From positions 1 through 64,000 of the forward strand of contig DASPMY010000044.1 of NCBI GenBank assembly GCA_035626815.1: a stretch of 64,000 nt of DNA, written 5' to 3'. Below the pieces are notes generated by a model. The model was given only the letters and a program-made list of their open reading frames with translations, was not told where the DNA came from and searched no databases. Position numbers and translations under genes: made by a program. How positions within the stretch are numbered: the stretch's first letter is position 1; each line of letters starts with the position of its first letter. Below are positions 44,432 to 53,872 of this stretch, piece by piece. Source of the DNA: Croceibacterium_A sp035626815 (GTDB taxonomy: Bacteria > Pseudomonadota > Alphaproteobacteria > Sphingomonadales > Sphingomonadaceae).

Positions 44432-47431
44432 ATGAGAACGCACCGCGCCGCGAGCGCCGCTTCCGCGATCGCCCTGGCGCTCGGTCTCGCCGCGCCGGCC
44501 GCGGCTCAATCCGAGGCGGACGAGCCGATCGTCGTCACCGGCACGCTGATCCCCGGCAGCCGCGAGGACGCGCCGGCGCCGGTCGAGGTGATCGAGGCCG
44601 AGGAGCTGGCGGCGCAAGGCTCGCCGTCGATGCTCGAGCTGACCAAGCGGCTGCCCGCCTCGGCCGGGGTGATGGGCGACGCCAGCCAGTTCGACACCCG
44701 CAGCCAGTTCAACGAAGGCGCCGCATCGATCAACTTGCGCGGGCTCGGCCCGCAGCGCACGCTGGTGCTGCTCAACGGCAAGCGCGTGGTCACCACGGGA
44801 TCGGGCAACCTGCCGCTGGTCGACGTCAACCTCATTCCCGCGGCGGCGGTCGGGCGGATCGAGATCCTCAAGGACGCGGCGGCGGCGACCTATGGCTCCG
44901 ACGCGATCGCCGGGGTCGTCAACTTCATCACCCGCACCGGCCAGCGCGGGTTCCTCGCCGCAGCGGACTACCGCTACGTGCGCGGTTCCGAGGGCGACTG
45001 GAACGGCGCGCTGTCATGGGGCGGCGAGGTCGGCGGGGTGCGGCTGCTCGTCTCCGGCGGCTACCAGCACCGCGGCGAGCTGACCACGCTCGACCGCGGC
45101 TTTGCTCTGCGGCCCTACGAGCAGAACCCGCAGGGCGGCTGGTCGGGCGGCGGCTCGCCGGGCAATTTCGACTTCGACGCGACGCTGGGCGGCGTGCGCT
45201 TCGACGCCGACGACGGCTGCGCGGCCGTGGGCGGGTTCCGCTCGCTGCCGGGCTCGAGCGCGGACTTGTGCCAGACGCAATACCTCGGCTTCACCAACCT
45301 GGTCGAGCCGGAGGACCGCTGGCAGCTGTTCGCCGACGCCGAGGCCGAGGTGTCCGAGGCCGCGACGGTGCGCCTGACCGGCCTCTACGGCCGCACCGAG
45401 ACGGTGCTGACCACCAGCCCGAGCTACCTGCCGACGATCGCGCCGTCGGCCAACGCCGCGTTCGGCGGCGGCGGGCTGTTCGTCATCCCGGCCTACGCGC
45501 CGGCGCTGATCGATTACTGCGCCCGCTTCGGCGCCGCTTCGGGCTGCGCGGTCGATGCCAGCGGCACTCCGCAGGCGCCGGCGCTGGCCTACCCGGTGCG
45601 CTTCCGCCCGGTGCTGACGGGCGGCAATCCGCTGTTCGACAACGCGCGCCAGACCGCGGTCGTCCCACGCAGCTCCGAGCTCTACCAGCTCACCGGCGAG
45701 GTCGCCGTCGAGCTGACCCGCGCGATCGATGTCCGGGCTGGCGTCACCTATTCGGAATACGACCGCTATTTCGAAGGGACCGACAACTTCGTCGACCTGC
45801 TGCAGAACGCGCTCGCCGGGTTCGGCGGCGAAACGTGCGCCTATGCCACGCCGCAGTCGCGCGCCGGGCTGAGCCAGGCGCAACTCGCCGCGCTCGCCGG
45901 CACCAATGGCTGCCACTATTTCAACCCGTTCTCGACCGGGATCGCCGCCAACGCCATCACCGGCGACGCCAACCCGAACTTCGCCGGCGCCAGCAACCCG
46001 CGCGGGTTCGACCTGACGCCCGGCGCCGGACTGATCAACGACGCCTCGACGGTCGACGATTTCTACACCATCATCCGGCGCAAGGCGAATACCCGCCAGT
46101 GGGTCGGCGACGTCGTGCTGTCGGGCCTGACCGGGCTCGAGCTCCCCGGCGGCGAGGTCGGCTTCGCGCTCGGCGCGCAGTACCGCCGCGACGCCTACGC
46201 GCGCTCGTACGGCGCGACCAACAACCTCGACGCGTACCCGTGCCCCGGCTCGGTGCTCGACCCCGCCGCTGCCTGCAATCCCGAGGTCGGACCGATCGGC
46301 TTCCTCGGCTCGAACCGCGACGTCGCGGTGGCGAGCGACGTGTGGGCGCTGTTCGGCGAAGTCCAGCTGCCGCTGACGGACCGCGTCCAGGCGCAGCTCT
46401 CCGCGCGTTACGAGGACTACGGCGGCGCGGTCGGCTCCACGTTCGACCCGCAGGCGCGCGTCAGGATCGAGCTGACCGACTGGCTGGCGCTGCGCGGCGG
46501 GGCGGGCACGACGTTCCGCGGGCCGCCGCCGCAGAACCTCTCGTCCGACCTCGTCATCCTGACTTTCATCGGCGGCGCGTTCCGCGCGGTCGAGATCCTC
46601 GGCAACCCCCAGCTCGCGCCCGAAAGCGCGATCACCTGGAACGCGGGCGTGCTGCTCGACCGCGGCGGCTTCAACGCCAGCCTCGACTACTGGCGCTACG
46701 ACTTCGAGGGACCGATCGAGAGCGAGCCGATCAGCGGCATGGTCTCGGCGCTGTTCGGCGCCAGCGGCAGCGCGAACTGCGCCGACCCGGCGTACGCCGG
46801 CCTGCGCGCGCGCTTCACCTTCTCGGGCGGGGTATGCGGGGCCGCCAACGTCCAGCGGTTGACGACATACGCGTTCAATTCGGCGGACATCTCGACCAGC
46901 GGGTTCGACTTCCAAGCGGTCTACGATACCGTGCTGGGCGCGGCGCCGGTGCACGCGGGCGTCGCCGGCAGCTATGTCATCGACTACGCGGTCGACGACG
47001 TGAGGGTCGAAGGCATTCTGGTGCAGCCCGCCTACGACGCGGCGGGCCTGCTCAACTACCAGACCACCGCCTATCCCTTGCCGCGGTGGAAGGGCCAGGC
47101 GTGGCTGCAGGGCAGGCTGGGCGCCCATTCGCTGCGGCTGCAGCTCAACCACGTCGACAGCTACACCGACCAGCGCGGCGCCGACGTGTTCGGGCCGAAC
47201 TTCGCCGCGCTCGCCGGGGCGAGCGTGACCGCGGGCAAGGTCATCGGCAGCTTCACCACGGTCGACGTCACGTGGCGCTGGCAAGTGCGCGACCGGACGA
47301 GCGCGTCGCTGGCGCTGTTCAACATCCTCGACGAGGACCCGCCGCTGGCCCGGCTCGACCAGAACTTCGACCCTTTCACCGCCAGCCCGCTCGGGTTCAC
47401 GGCCAAGCTGGGGGTCAGCCAGGGATTCTGA
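44432..47431 (+). CDS. TonB-dependent outer-membrane receptor
   Basis: The 999-residue product from ATG 44432 has a signal peptide (AIALALGLAAPAAAQ). A TonB-box-like EPIVVTGTLIPG follows, then the plug domain (EVIEAEELAAQGSPSMLEL, INLRGLGPQRTLVLLNGKRV, EILKDAAAATYGSDAIAGVV). A large beta-barrel with many extracellular loops ends in an aromatic residue (KLGVSQGF). The layout is of the large siderophore/carbohydrate receptor type abundant in sphingomonads. No adjacent transport or degradation genes point to a ligand. Several short Cys pairs lie in loops. Confidence 0.93.
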   Translation: MRTHRAASAASAIALALGLAAPAAAQSEADEPIVVTGTLIPGSREDAPAPVEVIEAEELAAQGSPSMLELTKRLPASAGVMGDASQFDTRSQFNEGAASINLRGLGPQRTLVLLNGKRVVTTGSGNLPLVDVNLIPAAAVGRIEILKDAAAATYGSDAIAGVVNFITRTGQRGFLAAADYRYVRGSEGDWNGALSWGGEVGGVRLLVSGGYQHRGELTTLDRGFALRPYEQNPQGGWSGGGSPGNFDFDATLGGVRFDADDGCAAVGGFRSLPGSSADLCQTQYLGFTNLVEPEDRWQLFADAEAEVSEAATVRLTGLYGRTETVLTTSPSYLPTIAPSANAAFGGGGLFVIPAYAPALIDYCARFGAASGCAVDASGTPQAPALAYPVRFRPVLTGGNPLFDNARQTAVVPRSSELYQLTGEVAVELTRAIDVRAGVTYSEYDRYFEGTDNFVDLLQNALAGFGGETCAYATPQSRAGLSQAQLAALAGTNGCHYFNPFSTGIAANAITGDANPNFAGASNPRGFDLTPGAGLINDASTVDDFYTIIRRKANTRQWVGDVVLSGLTGLELPGGEVGFALGAQYRRDAYARSYGATNNLDAYPCPGSVLDPAAACNPEVGPIGFLGSNRDVAVASDVWALFGEVQLPLTDRVQAQLSARYEDYGGAVGSTFDPQARVRIELTDWLALRGGAGTTFRGPPPQNLSSDLVILTFIGGAFRAVEILGNPQLAPESAITWNAGVLLDRGGFNASLDYWRYDFEGPIESEPISGMVSALFGASGSANCADPAYAGLRARFTFSGGVCGAANVQRLTTYAFNSADISTSGFDFQAVYDTVLGAAPVHAGVAGSYVIDYAVDDVRVEGILVQPAYDAAGLLNYQTTAYPLPRWKGQAWLQGRLGAHSLRLQLNHVDSYTDQRGADVFGPNFAALAGASVTAGKVIGSFTTVDVTWRWQVRDRTSASLALFNILDEDPPLARLDQNFDPFTASPLGFTAKLGVSQGF

Positions 47432-47705
47432 GGGCGCGGCCACCCCTGCGCTATTTCACTCGCCCAGAAGCCGATCCCGTGGCCGCCGGTCGACCAAGTC
47501 CGACGATCCCGGCCTCAAACTGTCCCGCGCCGCCGCACGCCTGCTGAGACGCGAAGCTAGTCCAACGCGGTCGGCACCTCCGGCGAATGAAGGCGGTCGG
47601 TCTGCGTCAGACCGTTGCGGCGGCGGACACAATGAGGCCGCGGCGGCGGCCTGGGTCGAACTTGGCTATCACTGCAAGCCGACGGGCGTGACGTGAAGGG
47701 CGCAC
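47432..47705. other. non-coding gap after the TonB receptor
   Basis: This 274-nt stretch has no convincing gene. A short frame near its right end reads AAAWVELGYHCKPTGVT before a stop and could be a remnant of a lost gene, but it is too short to assign. No tRNA or hairpin terminator is evident. Confidence 0.4.
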
Positions 47706-48653
47706 CTAGCGCCGCGCCTCGACATAGACCGTCATCTGCGGGTGGGTGTTGTCGAAGAAATGCGTGTTACGAAGAACTTGCGCAGCGGACTGGCCGTACC
47801 CGGAGCGATAGATAGTTTCAAAGCCCGCCTGTCGCATGAAACGCACCAGCTTTTCTGCGTTCCACCAGGAGACGTGATTGAACGGCCGGTCGGGCTGAAA
47901 CTCGCATAGGCCTGTAAAATAGTCGAGCGCGCCGATCTTGCCGCGCTCGGCAATGATTTCTCGAATAGCCGCGGCCGAAAACTTGTGCGCGGAGGGAGAT
48001 CGGTCGTTGGGCGCGAGCTGGCTCGCGAAGTGATGCAGCCATCGTTCTTCCAGCGGCCGTCCAGAGGGCGGCTGGTGAAAGATGTTGCTGTATTGCTCGA
48101 ATGCGCCGTCGTAGCCGACATCCCAGTAAAACCAGTCTGCGTCTCCCGCTTCCAGAGCGCGGAAATTGCTATCTGCATCAGGTCCGGTCGCGACACGCAA
48201 GATGCCGCCGAGTCTCAGGGCCCTGAAAGCATTGCGGAAGAAGCGTTCGACCGCCCGATCCGTGACGTGTTCGACGGTGTGGCTGGTGTATATGATCTCG
48301 GCGGTTCCGTCTTCGACCGGGAGCGCCTGCCCCGACATCAGGTCATACGGAGTAACCGCCCGCTGCACCTCGCCATACCATTTGGAAGGGAAATCGAGAT
48401 TCGTCCAAAACGCGTGGCTGAACGAGCCGGCCCCCACGTTGTAGAACCGGCGATTGGCAAGCGAGTCCGCCGAGTAGATTCGTCGGTAATCACCGATGTC
48501 ATCCGCCCGGACCCTGCTCACCTTCAGCCCAACGCGCGCCAGGCTTGCGCGAATGAGATCAAGGGTTATGGCCCGACCCCTGGGAAGCAGGCTTGCCGGC
48601 CATTTCTGGCTCGGCTGCTCGGCCGATTGCCGATCCAAAGCAACATTAGCCAT
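47706..48653 (-). CDS. SAM-dependent methyltransferase (class I)
   Basis: The 315-residue protein has a methyltransferase-11-like core. RFYNVGAGSFSHAFWTNLDF stands in for motif I, IIYTSHTVEHVTDRAVERFF is the post-motif II region, and LRLGGILRVATGPD is motif III. A large insert follows (DWFYWDVGYDGAFEQYSNIF). Similar proteins occur in polysaccharide or glycolipid synthesis clusters. GC is clearly lower than in neighbours and it lies beside a PhyH gene, which suggests horizontal acquisition. Substrate unknown. Confidence 0.82.
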   Translation of the reverse strand: MANVALDRQSAEQPSQKWPASLLPRGRAITLDLIRASLARVGLKVSRVRADDIGDYRRIYSADSLANRRFYNVGAGSFSHAFWTNLDFPSKWYGEVQRAVTPYDLMSGQALPVEDGTAEIIYTSHTVEHVTDRAVERFFRNAFRALRLGGILRVATGPDADSNFRALEAGDADWFYWDVGYDGAFEQYSNIFHQPPSGRPLEERWLHHFASQLAPNDRSPSAHKFSAAAIREIIAERGKIGALDYFTGLCEFQPDRPFNHVSWWNAEKLVRFMRQAGFETIYRSGYGQSAAQVLRNTHFFDNTHPQMTVYVEARR

Positions 48654-48753
48654 CCCCGCAGCCTAACAGCGCCAGGGTTCGCCTGCCAGCGCCAACCGCG
48701 CGCGTGTGGTGGTGTGGCCGCACTGTTCCCCCGGCCGAACTCTTGCGGGTGTG

Positions 48754-49578
48754 TCAGGCGGTGGCCAACAAGGGCGCGTAGTGCTCGAGCGTTCGCCTCC
48801 GCGCCATGTGGCGCGACGCACAAAGATAGTTGGTCAGCGCGTACCGCTGGCCTGCGGCGATCGGGGCCCCGCAATGGACACTGCTCGTGTCGAACACGAT
48901 GGCAGTCCCGGCATGCGCGCAAATGGTGCGTTGGCGCCCGCCTGCCGCGAGGCGGTGAGCCTGATCGTCGTCGATGCGGTTCTGAAGCGCGCGCAGGCCG
49001 GCGCGGCCGATGTCGCTCAGGATCGCCTCGCTACCGTGCGACCGCCTAATGATCTGGAACGGGCCGTTATCCTCGCGCACGTCGGTAAGGTAGACCATCG
49101 CCTTCAACTCGCGGGCGAAGCAATCGCGGTGCCAACCACCGCCAGAACCGTAGGGCTCGCCTCGCGGCACGACGCGGTTCGCCATAACGAAAAGCGAGCA
49201 ATTGGCCTCGCCGGAATAGGCGTCGGCCAACTCGATCCAGAGCGGATCGTCGATGAACCGCCGCGCTATCGGCGAGACGTTCTCCATGCCGAACAGCCGC
49301 TCGTCCTCGCGACGATGAACGAACGCCGAGTGCGTAAGGCGAGCGGTGTCGAAATCGGCCCGCGCTTGGGCGCACTGAGCTGCCGTCAGGTATCCCGGGA
49401 CAACTGCGAAGCCGTCGCGATCGACCCGCCGCAGGATGGAGTCCTTCGTCTCATCGCCGGTCCATCGGATGCCGCGAGAGCGCGACGGTTCTTTCAGCGC
49501 GAACTGCAGCCGTTGCGCCGTGCGGGCCGGAACAGCTTTCAGGAAAAGCGAGCGCCCCACCGAGGCCAGCGACTGCAT
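48754..49578 (-). CDS. phytanoyl-CoA dioxygenase (PhyH) family protein
   Basis: The 274-residue product from ATG 49578 (or 297 residues from ATG 49647) is a non-haem Fe(II)/2-oxoglutarate oxygenase. The iron ligands are visible as HxD in GGGWHRDCFARELKAM and a distal His in TSSVHCGAPIAAG, followed by an Arg in QRYALTNYL for 2-oxoglutarate. The N-terminal VDRDGFAVVPGYL is typical. PhyH members hydroxylate lipids, sugars or natural products. It lies 100 nt upstream of the methyltransferase, same strand, and shares its lower GC. Confidence 0.85.
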   Translation of the reverse strand: MQSLASVGRSLFLKAVPARTAQRLQFALKEPSRSRGIRWTGDETKDSILRRVDRDGFAVVPGYLTAAQCAQARADFDTARLTHSAFVHRREDERLFGMENVSPIARRFIDDPLWIELADAYSGEANCSLFVMANRVVPRGEPYGSGGGWHRDCFARELKAMVYLTDVREDNGPFQIIRRSHGSEAILSDIGRAGLRALQNRIDDDQAHRLAAGGRQRTICAHAGTAIVFDTSSVHCGAPIAAGQRYALTNYLCASRHMARRRTLEHYAPLLATA

Positions 49579-49728
49579 GGGCGCAGTATGGCACCGGCGG
49601 AATCCGCGCAAAGTTGGAAAGGCTCGGGAAAACATGCCCAACTGCACCTCTCATCCCGCGCCCGAGCTGAGGGCCAACGCGAAGCCGCACTAGGCTACCG
49701 TAGGGCGTGCCTTTAGCGCCGCGGGAAT

Positions 49729-50331
49729 TCAAGCCGCCAGCTTCGCCGCCGTCTCCGCGACCTTCCGGCCGAGATAGCGCGCGCCGTCGAGGTCGATCTG
49801 GCTCGGCTGGCGCGAGCCGTCGCTGTTGGCGATGGTGGTCGCGCCGTACGGTGCGCCGCCCTTGACCTCCTCTGAGCCGTTCTGCGCGGCGTAGTTGTAG
49901 TCGAGCCCCACGATCGTGCAGCCCATGTGCAGCAGGTTGGTGATGATCGAGAACAGCGTCGTCTCCTGGCCCCCGTGCTGCGCCGCGGTCGAGGTGAACG
50001 CCGCGCCGACCTTGCCGACCAGCGCGCCCTTCATCCACAACCCGCCGGTGGTGTCCCAGAACGCCGCCATCTGGCTGGTCATGCGGCCGTAGCGGGTCGG
50101 CGTGCCGACGACGATCCCGGCGTAATCTTCGAGCGCCTGCGGTCCTTCGATCACCGCGTGGCCTTCGTTCGCGCTGAAGCCCGCCGCCTTGGCCACCTCC
50201 GGCGGCGCGGTCTCCGGCACCCGGCGAATGTCGCATTCGTGCCCGGCCTGGCGGACGCCTTCGGCGACGGCTTCGGCCATCTGCGCGGTGTGGCCGTAGG
50301 ACGAATAATAGAGCACGAGAATGCGGGCCAT
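49729..50331 (-). CDS. wrbA: NAD(P)H:quinone oxidoreductase, WrbA type
   Basis: The 200-residue flavodoxin-like protein reduces quinones by two electrons, limiting oxidative stress. The FMN-phosphate site is ARILVLYYSSYGHTAQMAEA. PTRYGRMTSQMAAFWDTTGGLW and AAFTSTAAQHGGQETTL are WrbA hallmarks. GGAPYGATTIANSDGSRQPS near the C-terminus is also conserved. It is divergent from the next secreted-protein gene. Confidence 0.97.
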   Translation of the reverse strand: MARILVLYYSSYGHTAQMAEAVAEGVRQAGHECDIRRVPETAPPEVAKAAGFSANEGHAVIEGPQALEDYAGIVVGTPTRYGRMTSQMAAFWDTTGGLWMKGALVGKVGAAFTSTAAQHGGQETTLFSIITNLLHMGCTIVGLDYNYAAQNGSEEVKGGAPYGATTIANSDGSRQPSQIDLDGARYLGRKVAETAAKLAA

Positions 50332-50452
50332 GGGGGCGTCCTTTCGAGAGGGTGCGGCTCATTTAGCGTTCCTGAGCACAAGTGCAATTCGCGCCGCTTG
50401 TTCCGACCGGGCGTGCGGCTACAACGGCGCGAAGGCGAACGACGGGGGATCG

Positions 50453-51427
50453 ATGAGGACAGCATTGCTCGCTGCCAGCCTGGCGCTCGGCCTGCTCGGC
50501 GCCGCCGGCGCGCGCGCGCAGGAATGCGACCGCGCCTGCCTCGAGGGCGCGGCGGACGGCTACCTCGCGGCGATGCTGGCGAAGGACGTCTCGCGCCTGC
50601 CGCTGGCGCGCGATGTCCGCTTCGCCGAGAACGGCGCGCGGCTGACGGTCGGGCAGGGCTCGTTCGCGACGATCGACGGGCTCGGCGCCTACCGCCACTA
50701 CTTCGCCGACCCGCGGACCGGCAATGTCGGCCTGATCACCACGGTCACCGAGCACGGCGCGCAGGCGATGCTCGACCTGAGGATGCGGGTGAAGGACGGC
50801 AAGATCCACGAGATCGAGACGATGTTCATCCGCGATCCCGGCGGGCACGTGCGCTACGAGGCGATGGGCGCGCCCGAGGCGACCTGGCTCGAGGTCGTGC
50901 CCGAGAGCGAGCGGCTGAGCCGCGACGAGATGGTCGCCACGGTCAACAAGTACTTCACCGCGATGGTGGGGAACGACGGGCGCGCCGACTACCGCTTCTT
51001 CCACCCGCAGTGCGACCGGCTCGAGCACGCGCTCAAGACCACCAACGTCACGTCGAAGGAAGCCTACGGCCATTCGACCGACACCGACTTCAGCTCGATG
51101 GATTGCCGCAGTCAGTTTGGCATGGGCTTCCTCGGCTTCGTCACGCAGATCCGCGACCGCCGCTTCCTGGTCATCGACGAGGAGCGCCAGACGCTGCTGG
51201 CGATGGTCTATCTCGACCACGACGGCACCGTGCGCGAACTGCCGCTCAGCACCGGGAGCACCTTCGTCGTGCCGCCCTATTTCAGCGTGCCGCGCGGCTT
51301 GCAGGTGATCGAGGGGTTCAAGCTGAAGGACGGGATGATCTACCGCATCGAGATGACGCTGATCGAGACGCCCTACGGCAACCCGCCGCAGTGGGCCGAC
51401 GCCGCCGACGTCACGGTGATCGAGTGA
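50453..51427 (+). CDS. secreted protein with two SnoaL-like repeats, unknown function
   Basis: The 324-residue product from ATG 50453 has a signal peptide (LLAASLALGLLGAAGARAQ). Two similar halves follow: DGYLAAMLAKDVSRLPLARD and VNKYFTAMVGNDGRADYRFF each open a cystatin-like (NTF2/SnoaL) fold. Cysteines cluster near the start (CDRACLEG) and in HPQCDRLEH and SMDCRSQFG. The protein may belong to the group now called DUF8021; this is from memory and unconfirmed. GTG of the next gene overlaps its stop, so the two are coupled. Confidence 0.75.
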   Translation: MRTALLAASLALGLLGAAGARAQECDRACLEGAADGYLAAMLAKDVSRLPLARDVRFAENGARLTVGQGSFATIDGLGAYRHYFADPRTGNVGLITTVTEHGAQAMLDLRMRVKDGKIHEIETMFIRDPGGHVRYEAMGAPEATWLEVVPESERLSRDEMVATVNKYFTAMVGNDGRADYRFFHPQCDRLEHALKTTNVTSKEAYGHSTDTDFSSMDCRSQFGMGFLGFVTQIRDRRFLVIDEERQTLLAMVYLDHDGTVRELPLSTGSTFVVPPYFSVPRGLQVIEGFKLKDGMIYRIEMTLIETPYGNPPQWADAADVTVIE

Positions 51428-52476
51428 GCGCGCGGTGGCTGACGGGCGCGGCGGCGCTGGCGCTGTCGGCGCCGGTCCTGGCGCAGGAGGCGACGCTCGA
51501 GCAGCTCGCCGACCGCTTCGAGTACGCGCTCGTCGCCGGCGACGGGCGGGTGCTGCCGCGGGCGGAGGGGTTCCGCTACACCGAGAACGGCAACGCGCTG
51601 AAGATCTGGGACGGCATGTGGCGCACGCTGAGCGCGGTGAGCGGGACCGATCCGGCGCTCTACCCCCGCGCCGAGGCGCTCGATTACCGTGTCGAGATCG
51701 TCGACGGCGACGAGATCGTGCGGCTGGTCGAGACCGACGAGAACATGGTCCAGGGCGTGATGGTGCTGCGGCTCAAGGCCGATGACGGCCAGCTGACCGA
51801 AGCCGAGGTGCTGCCCGTGCGCGAGGAGTTCTCCGGCGCGCGCGGCGGCACGATCACGCTGCTGCAGCCATCGCTGCCGGTAACGCTGGACGGGGCCAAG
51901 GTGGGCGCGGCCGACCCGCTGTTCTCGGGCACCGTCGCGCGGCCGGCCAGCCGCAAGCAGCTGGCGGACATCGCCGATGCCTATTTCGAGGCGATCCTCG
52001 CGGGCCGCGTAAACAAGCTCAGGTTCGCCCCCGATTGCCTGCGCCGCGATAACGGCCAGCCGGTGACGAACGTCGTCGGGGCGCCGCTGCTCGATCCGGC
52101 CAAGCCGGACTTCCGCCCGTTCGCGCTCGGCTGCGCCACCCAGATCGAGAGCGGCTATTACAGCCACATCCGCCAGGTCCGCGGCCGGCGCTATTTCGTC
52201 GACCCGGCGCGCGGGCTGGTGCTGGCGCTGGCGCAGATGGACCAGCCGGGAACGGTGCTGTCGTTCGCCACGGCCGGGTTCGGGCAGATCGACTATCCGG
52301 GGCCCCGCGGACCGGTGGCGACGGGCGGCCAGCAGTTCGAGGGCCGCATCCTCAACAACATGATCAGCCCGCTGACGATCAACGGGGCGTGGCTGTTCCG
52401 GATCGAGGACGGGGCGATCCGCCGCATCGACGCGTTCTACCGCGGCGCGCCCTACGGCTGGCAGAGCGGGTGGTGA
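51424..52476 (+). CDS. secreted paralogue of the preceding protein
   Basis: The 350-residue product from GTG 51424 has a signal peptide (WLTGAAALALSAPVLAQ). Its first half (LADRFEYALVAGDGRVLPRAEGFRYTENG) and second half (IADAYFEAILAGRVNKLRFAPDCLRRDNG) repeat the same fold as the upstream gene; both proteins end in an APYGW- or TPYGN-like motif. The overlap GTGA couples them. An MFS transporter gene converges on its end with one base between stops. Function unknown; paired members may form a hetero-oligomer. Confidence 0.75.
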   Translation: MSARWLTGAAALALSAPVLAQEATLEQLADRFEYALVAGDGRVLPRAEGFRYTENGNALKIWDGMWRTLSAVSGTDPALYPRAEALDYRVEIVDGDEIVRLVETDENMVQGVMVLRLKADDGQLTEAEVLPVREEFSGARGGTITLLQPSLPVTLDGAKVGAADPLFSGTVARPASRKQLADIADAYFEAILAGRVNKLRFAPDCLRRDNGQPVTNVVGAPLLDPAKPDFRPFALGCATQIESGYYSHIRQVRGRRYFVDPARGLVLALAQMDQPGTVLSFATAGFGQIDYPGPRGPVATGGQQFEGRILNNMISPLTINGAWLFRIEDGAIRRIDAFYRGAPYGWQSGW

Positions 52477-52477
52477 G

Positions 52478-53797
52478 CTAGTCGCCGCGCGCTTCGGCGG
52501 CCTCGATCTCGCGCCGGTAGGGCTTGAGCGAGAGCCAGGCGAGCAGCAGCCCGAGCGGGCCGGAGATCAGCGCCAGCGCGACCATCGACTTGTCGATGCC
52601 GCTTTCGCCGAACACGTTGTCGTTGAACCAGCCGACCACCAGCGGGCCGAGCCCGTAGCCGATGACGTTGTAGATGGCGATGTAGATCGCCGTCGTCGTG
52701 CCGCGCATCCGGCCCGGCGTGACCGACTGGATCGCCGCGTTGGCCGGTCCCGAGCCGAGCGAGCCGAGGAACAGCGACAGGCCGACCAGCGCGAACGCCA
52801 GCGACGCCTGGTCGGCCAGCGGGAACAGCACCGCGACCGGGATCAGCGGGATGGTCACCAGGAACACCATCCGCATGTTGGCGTCCTGGTAGCCCCTGGC
52901 CGCCAGCCGGGTCGCCAGCCAACCGCCGAGGATGAGGCCGATCGGCGAGACGATCAGCGAGATTATCCCGAGCGTCGGTCCGGGCTCGCCCGGCGCATAG
53001 CCGAATTTGCGCTCGAAGAAGACCGGCGACCACACGGTGACCCCGAAGCTCAGCATCGCCTTGATCGCATTGGCGAGAAACATCGGGCCGAACGCCGTGC
53101 CGCGATCCCACAGGTAGCCGACAGTGGCGATCAAGCTCGGCGTCGGCGCGTCGCTGGTCGAGCCGCGGCGCGGCGGCTCGGGGATCGTCGCCATCATCAG
53201 CACCGCCCACAGCACGCCGGGCAGGCCGACGATGACGAACGTCATCTGCCACGGCCTGAGCGTGCCGACGACGGGGATAGTCTGCGGCCCCAGCTCGGTC
53301 AGCCAGACGATCAGAATGCCGCCGATCAGCAGCGCCATGCCGCTACCGAAGATCGTGCCGATGCCGATCACCGAGATCGGCAGCGCCAGCTTCTCGCGCG
53401 CGAACATGTCGCTGGTCATCGAATAGGTCGCCGGCGCGTTGCAACTCTCGCCGACCCCGACGAGCATCCGCGCCAGCGTCAGCTGCCAGACGGTCTGCGC
53501 CAGCCCGCAGGCCGCGGTCATCAGGCTCCAGAAGGCGATGCCGAAGCCGACGACCCACTTGCGCGGGCCGCGGTCGACCAGGCGGCTGATCGGGATTCCG
53601 GCGAGCACGTAGAACAGCACGAAGGCGAAGCCGATGAGCAGGCTGACCTGGGTGTCGCTGAGCCGGAGGTCGGCCTTGATCGGGGTGATCAGCAGCGTCA
53701 TCAGCTGCCGGTCGAGGTAGTTGAACATCAGCGCGACCATGAACAGGCCGATCGCCCACCAGCTCCGCGCCGGGGAGAGCGGTGCCCTCGATGCCAT
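52478..53797 (-). CDS. MFS transporter
   Basis: The 439-residue protein has about twelve transmembrane helices. The opening SWWAIGLFMVALMFNYLDRQLM, with the NYLDR motif, and SRLVDRGPRKWVVGFG (motif A) fit the anion:cation symporter / glucarate-type MFS branch widespread in sphingomonads. FLARMLVG-like TLARMLVGVGESCNAPATY is motif B/C. Substrates are probably organic acids or aromatics. The gene ends next to the paralogous secreted pair. Confidence 0.9.
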   Translation of the reverse strand: MASRAPLSPARSWWAIGLFMVALMFNYLDRQLMTLLITPIKADLRLSDTQVSLLIGFAFVLFYVLAGIPISRLVDRGPRKWVVGFGIAFWSLMTAACGLAQTVWQLTLARMLVGVGESCNAPATYSMTSDMFAREKLALPISVIGIGTIFGSGMALLIGGILIVWLTELGPQTIPVVGTLRPWQMTFVIVGLPGVLWAVLMMATIPEPPRRGSTSDAPTPSLIATVGYLWDRGTAFGPMFLANAIKAMLSFGVTVWSPVFFERKFGYAPGEPGPTLGIISLIVSPIGLILGGWLATRLAARGYQDANMRMVFLVTIPLIPVAVLFPLADQASLAFALVGLSLFLGSLGSGPANAAIQSVTPGRMRGTTTAIYIAIYNVIGYGLGPLVVGWFNDNVFGESGIDKSMVALALISGPLGLLLAWLSLKPYRREIEAAEARGD

Positions 53798-53872
53798 CAG
53801 CCTGCCTCCCCGACCGTTCCCGGCATCTCGCCGGAAAAGCTCCGACTGGGCAAGGCTTTTGTCCGTCGGCGC

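Noticed and set aside
43418..47431. 1337-codon open frame including the TonB receptor
   Set aside because: The first third is antisense to purC, which has a clear protein. The receptor signal peptide starts at 44432.
45014..47443. 809-codon minus-strand frame
   Set aside because: Antisense to the TonB receptor, with no recognisable domain.
47985..49049. 354-codon plus-strand frame across the methyltransferase and PhyH genes
   Set aside because: It spans two real genes on the other strand and the gap between them; no similarity to known proteins.
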